DNA of 14,290 bases. Source: JAICLL01 sp035252155 (GTDB lineage: Bacteria; Planctomycetota; Planctomycetia; Pirellulales; JAICIG01). This document shows, piece by piece, positions 6,469-13,015 of this stretch. The notes under the pieces were generated by a model. It made no database searches and was not told the DNA's origin. It saw only the letters and a list, made by a program, of their open reading frames with translations. A program made the position numbers and the translations under genes. Position 1 is the first letter of the stretch. Each line of letters opens with the position of its first letter. The stretch covers positions 1 through 14,290 of the forward strand of contig DATFDL010000463.1 of NCBI GenBank assembly GCA_035252155.1. Reading direction: 5' to 3'.

Positions 6469-8844
6469 ATGAACCTTTCAAGCACCGAAATATTGCGCCG
6501 GTTGGGCGCGGGTGAAACGATCGTCGACGTTTGCACGGCGGCGGGAATTCAGCGAGGCGAATTCAATCGCTGGTGGCACGACGAGATGAAGCGCCGTGTG
6601 CCGCCGATCGATGGAAATCTTTCCGGCGATACCGCTGGCCCGGTCGAGATCGTCCGCGACGCTTGGGGCATTCCGCACATCATCGCCGCCAACGATGCCG
6701 ATCTCTTCTATGGTTTCGGCTACGCGATGGCCCAGGACCGGCTGTTTCAGCTCGATTATCTCCGCCGCCGCGCGTGGGGCCGGCTGAGCGAAGTTTTCGG
6801 GCGCGAAACGTTTGAACTCGATCTCACGGCTCGCACCGTCGGTCTTGGCCGGATCGCGCGTGCCGAGTGGGCGGACGCCGGCGACGAAATGAAAGAACTG
6901 CTCACGGCCTTCACCGCGGGCGTGAACGCCGTGATCGCGGCCTCGGCCGATCGGCCGCCCATCGAGTTCGACCTGCTCGATTACCGCCCCGAGCCGTGGT
7001 CGCCCGAAGATTGCCTGGCCATCGAAGGTGAGTTTCGCTGGTATCTCACGGGTCGAATGCCGGTGTTCGCCGTGCCCGACATGGTGCGGCGAAAACTGGG
7101 CGATGGCCCGCTTTATCGGGCGTTCTTGCAAGGCGAAGCCGACGAAGAGAGCATTCTGCCGCCCGGCTCCTATCCGACATCGCGCCGCGGCGTGGAGCCG
7201 CTCGCCGGAACGGGCGGCGATCCAACGCCGGCCGAGGGAAGCAACAACTGGGTCGTCGCGGGCACGCGCACGGCCACCGGCAAGCCGCTGCTGGCCAGCG
7301 ACCCGCACATCGCCTTCGCGGCCGTTTCGTGCTGGTACGAAGTGCATTTGTGCGGCGGCTCGTTCAATGTGGCGGGCATGGCCTATGCCGGCATGCCCGC
7401 CGTCATGTTCGGCCGCAACGAACACGTGGCCTGGGGCTGCACCAACAACATCTGCGCCCAGCGCGATCTCTATCAAGAGCGGACCGACGCCTCGCATCCC
7501 GATTGCTTTCTGTTCGACGGCCGCTGGGAGCCGGCCCCCCGCCGCGAAGAAATCATTCAGGTCAAAGGCGCGGGACCGGTCGCCACGACGATTCGCTCGT
7601 CGCGGCATGGACCGATTGTCGACGAGTTGCTGCCCGAACCGACGCGCTCGGGCGAGCCCGTGTCGCTGCGCTGGCTGGGCGCCGAGCCGTGCCGTTGGCT
7701 TGAAGCGCTGCTAGCGATGGACCGCGCGACCTCGGCCGACGCATTCCGCGAAGCGACGCGGACCTGGCACGTGCCTACCTTCAGCGTGGTGTTTTGCGAT
7801 GCCGCCGGGCACATCGGCTATCAGTCGGTCGGTCGCATTCCGGTCCGCAACCAGCACGAACGTGGTTTCCGCCCCGGCTGGGACCCTGAGCACGAGTGGC
7901 AAGGTTTGATTCCCTTCGAGGGCATGCCGCGGTTGGCTGATCCGGCGCGAGGTTTTGCGATCACGGCCAACAACCGGCCGGCGCCCGACGATTTCGCGTA
8001 TCCATTGGCGGGAGTTTGGTCGAGCGGCTACCGTGCCCAGCGGATCCGGCAAATGATCGAAGCCCGCGAAAAGCTGGCGTTCGATGATTTAGGGCGCATG
8101 CAACTCGATGTGCTCTCGCTCCGGGCGGTCGTCGGCGTGCCGGCGCTGCTGGAGCTGCTGGCCGACGAATCGCAACCGCGCGAGAAAGACGCGCTCGGCG
8201 AATTGCGCCGCTGGAATAGTGTGATGGACCCTGACTCTGCGGCGGCGGCGATTTTTGACGTCTTCTTTGCCCATTGGTGCCGCGCGGTGGCGAGCGAACA
8301 TTTTTCGGGCGAGGCCGCCGAGCTTGTCGCCGCCGCGGCGGGCGGCTTGGCCCTGAACTTGCTTCACGATGACCAGGCCGGCTGGTTCGCCGCTGGCCGT
8401 CGCCTGCCGGCGGCGCGGGAAGCTTTGGCCGCCGCGCTCGATACCTTGGCCACGCGGCTCGGCCCCGATCCCGCCAATTGGCAATGGGGCAATCTTCACC
8501 GCATTCAGGCTCGGCATGTGCTCTCCGGCCGCGGCGAATTGGGGGCGCTGCTCGATCAGCCCTCGCTACCGGTGCGTGGCAACATGCTCACGGTCTGCAA
8601 TACGGGCAGCGATGCCGATTGGCAAGCCACGCTCGGCGCCGGCTACCGGATGCTGGTCGACATCGCTACCACGCCCGCCGAGCTATGGGCCATCGACGCC
8701 GGCAGTCAATCGGGTCATCCCGGCAGCCCGCACTACGCCGACCAACTACCCGAATGGATCGCCGGCCGGTATCACCGCCTGCCGCTCGCCCGATCCGGGA
8801 TCGAAGCAATCGCCCGCAGCCGGCTGGTGCTGGGCCCTCGCTGA
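6469..8844 (+). CDS. Penicillin acylase-family Ntn hydrolase with N-terminal HTH-like extension
   Basis: The 791-residue precursor is an N-terminal nucleophile amidase of the penicillin/cephalosporin/AHL acylase family. These cut themselves into alpha and beta chains; here the nucleophile is Ser258 (EG-SNNW), giving a beta chain of 534 residues. His280 is position 23 of the beta chain, as in cephalosporin acylases (ASDPH), and ITANNRPAPD carries the Asn expected in the oxyanion hole. The alpha region begins VEIVRDAWGIPHI at residue 59 and includes YAMAQDRLFQLDYLRRRAWGRLSEVFG, both strongly typical. Residues 6-42 instead form a helix-turn-helix-like unit and no signal peptide is visible, so a cytoplasmic location is likely, unlike classic periplasmic members. 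I chose ATG 6469 because an in-frame GTG at 6421 would lie within a few bases of the likely transcription start. The substrate, some amide such as a peptide, acyl-lactone or beta-lactam side chain, is unknown. Confidence 0.9.
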   Translation: MNLSSTEILRRLGAGETIVDVCTAAGIQRGEFNRWWHDEMKRRVPPIDGNLSGDTAGPVEIVRDAWGIPHIIAANDADLFYGFGYAMAQDRLFQLDYLRRRAWGRLSEVFGRETFELDLTARTVGLGRIARAEWADAGDEMKELLTAFTAGVNAVIAASADRPPIEFDLLDYRPEPWSPEDCLAIEGEFRWYLTGRMPVFAVPDMVRRKLGDGPLYRAFLQGEADEESILPPGSYPTSRRGVEPLAGTGGDPTPAEGSNNWVVAGTRTATGKPLLASDPHIAFAAVSCWYEVHLCGGSFNVAGMAYAGMPAVMFGRNEHVAWGCTNNICAQRDLYQERTDASHPDCFLFDGRWEPAPRREEIIQVKGAGPVATTIRSSRHGPIVDELLPEPTRSGEPVSLRWLGAEPCRWLEALLAMDRATSADAFREATRTWHVPTFSVVFCDAAGHIGYQSVGRIPVRNQHERGFRPGWDPEHEWQGLIPFEGMPRLADPARGFAITANNRPAPDDFAYPLAGVWSSGYRAQRIRQMIEAREKLAFDDLGRMQLDVLSLRAVVGVPALLELLADESQPREKDALGELRRWNSVMDPDSAAAAIFDVFFAHWCRAVASEHFSGEAAELVAAAAGGLALNLLHDDQAGWFAAGRRLPAAREALAAALDTLATRLGPDPANWQWGNLHRIQARHVLSGRGELGALLDQPSLPVRGNMLTVCNTGSDADWQATLGAGYRMLVDIATTPAELWAIDAGSQSGHPGSPHYADQLPEWIAGRYHRLPLARSGIEAIARSRLVLGPR

Positions 8845-8874
8845 TTTAAGCGAACGTAGTCGCCGCCGTTGGGT

Positions 8875-9001
8875 GCCACGGCATCCGTCGCGGCGCGCGT
8901 CGGTTTGCATTACAGGGCAAGCGTTATCGCCGCGACGGACGCCGTGTGGCTCACAATTCGCGGCGCCATTTGGCGACTGACCCGCACGGCGTCCGCCGCG
9001 G
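8875..9001. repeat. Long imperfect inverted repeat with third direct copy, downstream of acylase
   Basis: The arms at 8875-8895 and 8928-8950 pair almost completely, differing by a two-base indel and one substitution, with a 32-base loop. A further copy in the orientation of the left arm is at 8982-9001, with two differences in 20 from the complement of the right arm. A small CGCC-ATTT-GGCG hairpin lies between. It starts 30 bp after the acylase stop. A strong RNA hairpin could end acylase transcription; the third copy suggests a degenerate REP/MITE-type repeat family. I see no gene in 8845-9079. Confidence 0.6.
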
Positions 9002-9045
9002 TTTCGCCTGTTGCTGACTGCCAATCGCGTCTGCTCGCCGCCCTG

Positions 9046-9078
9046 AATGGTGGGACTCGCAAGCTCGTGCCACCCTAC
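9046..9078 (+). repeat. REP-like palindromic repeat, copy A
   Basis: This 33-bp unit reads GGTGGGAC...GTGCCACC around the core TCGCAAGCTC, so it can fold on itself with one mismatch. It matches the complement of copy B (10027-10059) at 32 of 33 positions and copy C (10179-10210) closely. It ends one base before the DUF1559 stop codon (9080-9082, minus strand), so it probably ends up in that mRNA's 3' end. Confidence 0.8.
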
Positions 9079-9079
9079 A

Positions 9080-9985
9080 TCAGTATTCTTCGTCGATCTT
9101 CTCGCAGCCCGACTTGGTGGCCAGGGCCTTGAGCGTTTTCACCAAGAGGGTCGGTTCTAATGCGCGGACGGACCCATCGCAGAACAGCACCTGCGCGATG
9201 TCCGGGTGCTCACTGGAGACGGCCCTGCCCGCTGGCGAATTAACGCCGAGATTCAGTGCGCTGAATGGCAGATCGCGTGGCTCCATCCAGTTGATGCCCG
9301 AATGGGCGACTTCAACCACCGCCAACGTTTGGTACGTGCCGTCGCTGATTTCTCCGAACGATACCGTGCCATCGTCGGGCCAAATCGTTTGCGGGCCGGT
9401 GATCGCCACATATCCGGTGCCGGCGGTGCGGGGCAGCAATGCATCGCTGGGGCATTGGAACTCCAACGGCACTTCCTTCCGCAATAATTGGTTGTTCGGC
9501 CCGTCCCACGGTTCGCCGAAGTCGTAACGCCGATAAAGGTCTTGGTATCCCATGTACGGCAGAATCAAAACCCGCCAGCTATGCATTTGTCGGCCTTCAG
9601 CGTCGGCGATGTAGGCTGGCGGAAAGCAGCCGTAATCATCGGCATAGCCATGCAACGCGATGCCAATTTGCTTCAGGTTGTTCGTGCATTGCGAGCGGCG
9701 CGCGGCACTGCGGCCATCCCGCTCCGAGAGGATGCTCATCAAACAACCAAATGCCATCAGGCCCATCAAGGTCATTCCGACAGTTGCGGCAAAGCGTTTG
9801 TAATGCATCGCCACATTCACCGCTGCAACGACCAAAAGCAACACCGTAACCAATGTCACGATCGTCCCGAGGCCCAACCAATGGATCGAACCGAACAAGA
9901 AAGCAATTCCGGTTGTGACCCCGAAAATCCACCGCAGGCTGAACTGCGTGGGCCGGTCGTTATGCTCGTTCGATGGAGGGTCCAT
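9080..9985 (-). CDS. DUF1559-family protein (H-X9-DG) with three N-terminal membrane helices
   Basis: The 301-residue protein belongs to the DUF1559/SBP_bac_10 family that is greatly expanded in planctomycetes. The family core is clear: RRSQCTNNLKQIGIALHGY (96-114), then FPPAY, HSWRVLILPYM (135-145), an FQCPSD segment and at the end HPDIAQVLFCDGS, in which His260 and Asp270-Gly271 form the H-X9-DG motif. Typical members start with a type IV pilin-like leader and one helix; this one instead starts with a short polar stretch (1-15) and three hydrophobic segments at about 17-35, 38-60 and 65-87, so it is anchored in a membrane. The ATG at 9985 is the first after the repeat upstream; no clear ribosome-binding site is seen and the start is less certain than others. 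It is alone on its strand, between repeat copies A and B. Function is unknown for the family. Confidence 0.88.
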   Translation of the reverse strand: MDPPSNEHNDRPTQFSLRWIFGVTTGIAFLFGSIHWLGLGTIVTLVTVLLLVVAAVNVAMHYKRFAATVGMTLMGLMAFGCLMSILSERDGRSAARRSQCTNNLKQIGIALHGYADDYGCFPPAYIADAEGRQMHSWRVLILPYMGYQDLYRRYDFGEPWDGPNNQLLRKEVPLEFQCPSDALLPRTAGTGYVAITGPQTIWPDDGTVSFGEISDGTYQTLAVVEVAHSGINWMEPRDLPFSALNLGVNSPAGRAVSSEHPDIAQVLFCDGSVRALEPTLLVKTLKALATKSGCEKIDEEY

Positions 9986-10026
9986 GATTTTGGTTCGCGA
10001 CCGCGGGCTGCATCGCGTCAAATCGC

Positions 10027-10059
10027 GTAGGGTGGGACGAGCTTGCGAGTCCCACCATT
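10027..10059 (-). repeat. REP-like palindromic repeat, copy B (inverted relative to A)
   Basis: The unit GTAGGGTGGGACGAGCTTGC and onwards to 10059 is the reverse complement of copy A with a single mismatch in 33 bases. Its own GGTGGGAC and GTCCCACC ends are fully complementary, an 8-bp stem with a 10-base loop. It lies 41 bp upstream of the DUF1559 start codon. Confidence 0.8.
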
Positions 10060-10178
10060 GGCTTGATCGCCGGAAATCGCCTCAACCCGCAACGAGCCAG
10101 CGTCGAAACCTCCTTCGCTTCGCCGGTATTTCCTCTACTCATTTGCCGGTTGCCGACCGCTTTCGTTCGTCGCCCTCG

Positions 10179-10210
10179 ATGGTGGGACTCGCAAGCTCGT
10201 CCCACCCCAC
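10179..10210 (+). repeat. REP-like palindromic repeat, copy C
   Basis: This copy has the same orientation as copy A and the perfect GGTGGGAC/GTCCCACC stem (10181-10188 with 10199-10206). Similarity to copy A extends leftwards through CGCCCT (10171-10176) and, more weakly, about 30 bases further, so the ancestral unit was longer than the palindrome. It lies 111 bp beyond the dehydrogenase stop codon. Confidence 0.75.
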
Positions 10211-10320
10211 ACTCACCCCGTATTTCTCCCGTTATTTTTTGCCCTACATTTTTTTGCCTGCCAACGATTGCCGGGCGCGCACCGCTTGCCGCCACTACAA
10301 GCTATACGCTTGGCCCCGCA

Positions 10321-11922
10321 TTACGGTTTTGATGGTGGCACGTCGGCCTGGGTCCAGGCGCCGTCGATCAGACGCCACATGCGGCCGTTGGGGTTTTTAT
10401 CGGCCAGGGCCGGGGGCAGACGGTGCGGACGAACGTTGTCGAAACAGGCCAACATCGCAAACCGCACGAGCGAAGCCGGAATGCCTACCGCTGTGAAGCC
10501 CGGATGCCCGGTGGCGGGATACGGGCCGCCGTGGTTCATCGCCGGGCTGACCGCGACGCCGGTGGGCATCTTGTCGTTGAGCAACCGGCCCACGCGCGGC
10601 CGCAAGTGCGGCACGAGACGCTCGTAAACCAGGTCGTCGCCGCCGCGTGTATCGGAATAGACGCAGCCGGTCAGATTGCCTTCGAGCGCGTCGAGCACCT
10701 CGGCGGCTTGCTGGGCGTCGTCGGCCACAACCATCAGTGAGGCATTGCCAAACGCTTCGGTCTGCAAGCGATGCGGCTGGGCCAAAAACTCTCGCCCGCC
10801 GATGCGCAACAGGGTATTGGCGTAGCGATAGCCAGGGCCGTCGGCCGCCCGACCGCCGGCCACCACGCGCGCTCCGGCCGCGGTCAGCTCGCCCACGTTC
10901 TTTTCGAGCGAGCCGGCCACACCTTTCGACAGCAGCACGCCCGCAGGGGCTTCGCCGAAGCGGCGGCCGACCGAGTCGATGAATCGCTCGCTCGCGTCGC
11001 CCGCCAGCAGCAGCACCAAGCCGGGGTTCGTGCAAAACTGCCCTGTGCCCATCAGGCAGCTTGTGGTGAACTCGTCGGCGATTTTGTCGGCCCGCTCGGC
11101 CAGGGCACCGGGCAGCACCACCACAGGATTGACGCTCGACAGCTCCAAATAGATCGACTTGCCGGCGGCGTCGGCCGCGGCTTTGAGCTTCAGCCCGGCC
11201 GCGCGACTGCCGGTGTAGCCGGTGGCGCCGACGCGCGGGTCGGCCACCAGCCGCTCGCCGTCGGCATGGCTGAGGCGATAGATCAATTGAACGGTGCCGC
11301 CGGGCAAGCCGCTTTCGTCGGCGGCCCGCTGCGCCTCTTCGGCAAAGATGCGAGTGGTGGCCGGGTGCGAGGTGTTGGCCTTGGCGATCACCGGATTGCC
11401 CGCCGCAATGGCAGCCGCGAAATCGCCGCCGCTGGCGCTGTTAAAGGCCAGCGGAAAATTATTGGGGCCAAAGACGCAGACCGGTCCCAGTGGCAGATAG
11501 CATGAGCGGATGCCCGAACGCGTGTCGATGGTGGCCATCCGCCACGAGCCGTCGCGAGCGGCGTCGGCGGCTTGCCGCAGTTGCCCGGTGGTGCGCGGCA
11601 ACTCGACGTCGGCCAGCCGCGGCTTGACCGGGTAGCCGGTCTCCAGGTGGGCGGTCTCGCAAAGCTCGGCCGAACGGGCCTCGATCCGCGCGGCGTAACG
11701 GTCTAAAAAGCCGGCGATCTTGTCGGGCGACGTGCTCCGCAGCTCGCGCGCGGCGCGCTCGGCGGCGGTCAGCGCCTTTTCGCAATCGGCCCACGAGCTG
11801 ATCGGATATAGCTCGTCAAGCGGCGTCTTGGTGGCCGGATTTTCGGCCTGAAACGTGCCGCTGGCCTGGGACTGCTGCCAACGGCCGGCCAGCAAGACGT
11901 TCTGGGTTTGGGTCGAAGCCAT
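10321..11922 (-). CDS. Aldehyde dehydrogenase, probable alpha-ketoglutaric semialdehyde (2,5-dioxopentanoate) dehydrogenase
   Basis: The 533-residue NAD(P)-dependent enzyme most resembles class III alpha-ketoglutaric semialdehyde dehydrogenases, which oxidise 2,5-dioxopentanoate to 2-oxoglutarate at the end of non-phosphorylating pentose, hexarate or hydroxyproline breakdown. The type-specific motifs are LELSSVNPVVVLPGAL (259-274) with the general base Glu260, GTGQFCTNPGLV (292-302) with catalytic Cys297, FGPNNFPLAF with Asn154, AKANTSHP (180-187) with a cofactor-binding Lys180, and GYTGSR (235-240). Ordinary ALDHs have ELGGKSP and GQxCxA at these places. AGGAGG at 11928-11933, five bases before the ATG, settles the start; longer frames to 12030 run into the repeat region. 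Length is near the usual 510-530. No pathway partner lies nearby, so it may be expressed singly. A 9-bp inverted repeat stands just upstream. A related semialdehyde substrate is possible. Confidence 0.87.
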   Translation of the reverse strand: MASTQTQNVLLAGRWQQSQASGTFQAENPATKTPLDELYPISSWADCEKALTAAERAARELRSTSPDKIAGFLDRYAARIEARSAELCETAHLETGYPVKPRLADVELPRTTGQLRQAADAARDGSWRMATIDTRSGIRSCYLPLGPVCVFGPNNFPLAFNSASGGDFAAAIAAGNPVIAKANTSHPATTRIFAEEAQRAADESGLPGGTVQLIYRLSHADGERLVADPRVGATGYTGSRAAGLKLKAAADAAGKSIYLELSSVNPVVVLPGALAERADKIADEFTTSCLMGTGQFCTNPGLVLLLAGDASERFIDSVGRRFGEAPAGVLLSKGVAGSLEKNVGELTAAGARVVAGGRAADGPGYRYANTLLRIGGREFLAQPHRLQTEAFGNASLMVVADDAQQAAEVLDALEGNLTGCVYSDTRGGDDLVYERLVPHLRPRVGRLLNDKMPTGVAVSPAMNHGGPYPATGHPGFTAVGIPASLVRFAMLACFDNVRPHRLPPALADKNPNGRMWRLIDGAWTQADVPPSKP

Positions 11923-11936
11923 AGCTGCCTCCTGAT

Positions 11937-11980
11937 ATGCTGCGTCTGAAAATTGATCTTCGCGAATCGTAACGCAGCAT
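11937..11980. promoter_or_regulatory. 9-bp perfect inverted repeat in the dehydrogenase leader, candidate operator or leader hairpin
   Basis: ATGCTGCGT at 11937-11945 is repeated as its exact complement at 11972-11980, with a 26-base spacer. The inner arm ends four bases from the ribosome-binding site (11928-11933) of the dehydrogenase. It could be an operator for a regulator or an mRNA stem that affects access to the ribosome site. No neighbouring regulator gene is present to match it. Confidence 0.4.
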
Positions 11981-12015
11981 GGTCTGGCTACGCAACCGGC
12001 AGCACGAAGCGAAGA

Positions 12016-12080
12016 AACCACGAATGACACGAATCACACGAATGTTTTTCTTATTCGTGTCATTCGTGTGATTCCTGGTT
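12016..12080. repeat. 65-bp palindromic repeat, copy 1
   Basis: Two 28-base arms (12016-12043 and 12053-12080) pair at 25 of 28 positions around a 9-base T-rich loop. Each arm is itself a run of three CACGAAT blocks with a 9-bp period. Copy 2 at 12860-12924 has an identical left arm and the same orientation. It lies 45 bp beyond the stop of the small membrane protein gene and 93 bp upstream of the dehydrogenase start. I see nothing else certain in 11981-12125. Confidence 0.85.
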
Positions 12081-12125
12081 CGCCTACGATTGAGATCACG
12101 CTGGGCGGTCCCACCTCCGGCTGGC

Positions 12126-12761
12126 CTACTCTTCGCTGACAGAGCCAGAGCCGAGGCGGAAGGCGGTGAACGCCGCCAGGCCAAACCACAACAGGTCATA
12201 AAAGGTAAAGCTCTTTTCAAACGCCGCCTTCCTAACCGCCCCGTGTACGGCGCCCATGAGCTCGGCCATGACCTTATTGTGAGCTTCGACTCTCGCCTGC
12301 CGTTGGTCTTCGGGAAGCTGGTTCCACCGCTGCTCGGCCTCGGCCCAAATGTCGGCGGGGAAACGCATATGAGCAGGCACGTTTTCGGCGTCTTTCGCCG
12401 GCGGCCAGACGACGGGCTTGCCGGCCGCCTCGCGCTCTTCGGCAATTTCCTGGGCGATCTCCTCGATCATCACGCTCGGCTCAGTAAGATTGACTTTGGC
12501 GATCTCCTTGCCGACCAGAAGGTGCACCACCAGAAACTTCGCGAGTAAAATGCACGGCACGGCGATCAACACGGCCAGCACTCCGTACACCGGACCATCG
12601 TGATCGTCGGAGCCGAGCCTTACGCCAAGGCCGGCGAGCAACCCCAAGCCCCAGGCGATGTAGCCGACCTCATAACCGGTTCCATAACCGACCGCGACCC
12701 ATACGGCGACGCCAATCAACCCACCAGCCAGCCCGAACGCAAGCGACTTGATGTACCGCAT
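12126..12761 (-). CDS. Small four-helix membrane protein of unknown family
   Basis: I do not recognise a characterised family. The 211-residue protein has three hydrophobic segments at the N-terminal side (about 4-25, 28-48 and 57-82), the first two Gly-rich with GYGTGYEVGYIAWGLG (25-40). A polar, Glu/Ala-rich region (about 84-182) follows, including EEIAQEIAEEREAAGK and AEAEQRWNQLPEDQRQ, probably helical and on the membrane surface. A last hydrophobic segment (186-203) ends near a polar tail GSGSVSEE. GGAGG at 12770-12774, eight bases upstream of the ATG, supports this start over a longer frame to 13034, which would run through a palindromic repeat. The gene stands alone, bracketed by copies 1 and 2 of that repeat, and diverges from the binding-protein gene. 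A structural or regulatory membrane role is possible; nothing points to an enzyme. Confidence 0.75.
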   Translation of the reverse strand: MRYIKSLAFGLAGGLIGVAVWVAVGYGTGYEVGYIAWGLGLLAGLGVRLGSDDHDGPVYGVLAVLIAVPCILLAKFLVVHLLVGKEIAKVNLTEPSVMIEEIAQEIAEEREAAGKPVVWPPAKDAENVPAHMRFPADIWAEAEQRWNQLPEDQRQARVEAHNKVMAELMGAVHGAVRKAAFEKSFTFYDLLWFGLAAFTAFRLGSGSVSEE

Positions 12762-12859
12762 GACAAAGCCTCCGTTGGAAAGACGTGATGATGCAGCGAT
12801 GGGCATGATTTTACCCCTGCTTTTTGGCGCTGCAAGAAAAATCGGGCCGGAATCAGGGG

Positions 12860-12924
12860 AACCACGAATGACACGAATCACACGAATCTTTTTATAATTC
12901 GTGCCATTCGTGTGATTCGTGGTT
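12860..12924. repeat. 65-bp palindromic repeat, copy 2
   Basis: The arms at 12860-12887 and 12897-12924 pair at 25 of 28 positions; the left arm is identical to that of copy 1 and the loop is a different 9 bases. It sits in the 254-bp gap between divergent genes, 98 bp from the membrane-protein start and 91 bp from the binding-protein start. In one minus-strand frame it spells the peptide IRVIRVIRG, a frequent artefact in ORF calls over this kind of repeat. Nothing else certain is seen in 12762-13015. Confidence 0.85.
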
Positions 12925-13015
12925 GTCAAACATAATGGAGAAACCTGCCAAGCCGGGGCATCGCCAAGGCTCTGCCCCAGCCACCGGCCGGGCGGCGTAA
13001 GTTGACAATGCCAAT

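Larger units (their letters stand above)
9986..10320. other. 335-bp gene-free stretch with two repeats and T-rich tracts
   Basis: Between the starts and stops of two minus-strand genes this stretch holds repeat copies B and C and, on the plus strand, a T6 run (10235-10240) and a T7 run (10249-10255). Short open frames here are translations of the repeats, with repeated peptides such as VGLASSSHPT, and are not genes. I see no convincing promoter or RNA gene. Confidence 0.6.

Noticed and set aside
6478..7608. 376-codon minus-strand frame opposite the acylase gene
   Set aside because: It covers the conserved acylase alpha chain and nucleophile region on the other strand; its own product shows no recognisable motif.
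9915..10496. 193-codon plus-strand frame across the DUF1559 upstream region
   Set aside because: It translates repeat copies B and C and overlaps two genes on the other strand; composition is not protein-like.
11923..12030. N-terminal extension of the aldehyde dehydrogenase to 12030
   Set aside because: It overlaps repeat copy 1 and the leader inverted repeat; the ATG at 11922 has a perfect AGGAGG at the right distance.
12016..12080. CRISPR-like array
   Set aside because: The 9-bp CACGAAT blocks are contiguous and form a palindrome; there are no unique spacers and no cas genes.
13002..13007. TTGACA as a -35 box for the binding-protein gene
   Set aside because: It is only nine bases before the ATG, there is no -10 at the right distance, and a later start would remove the signal peptide.
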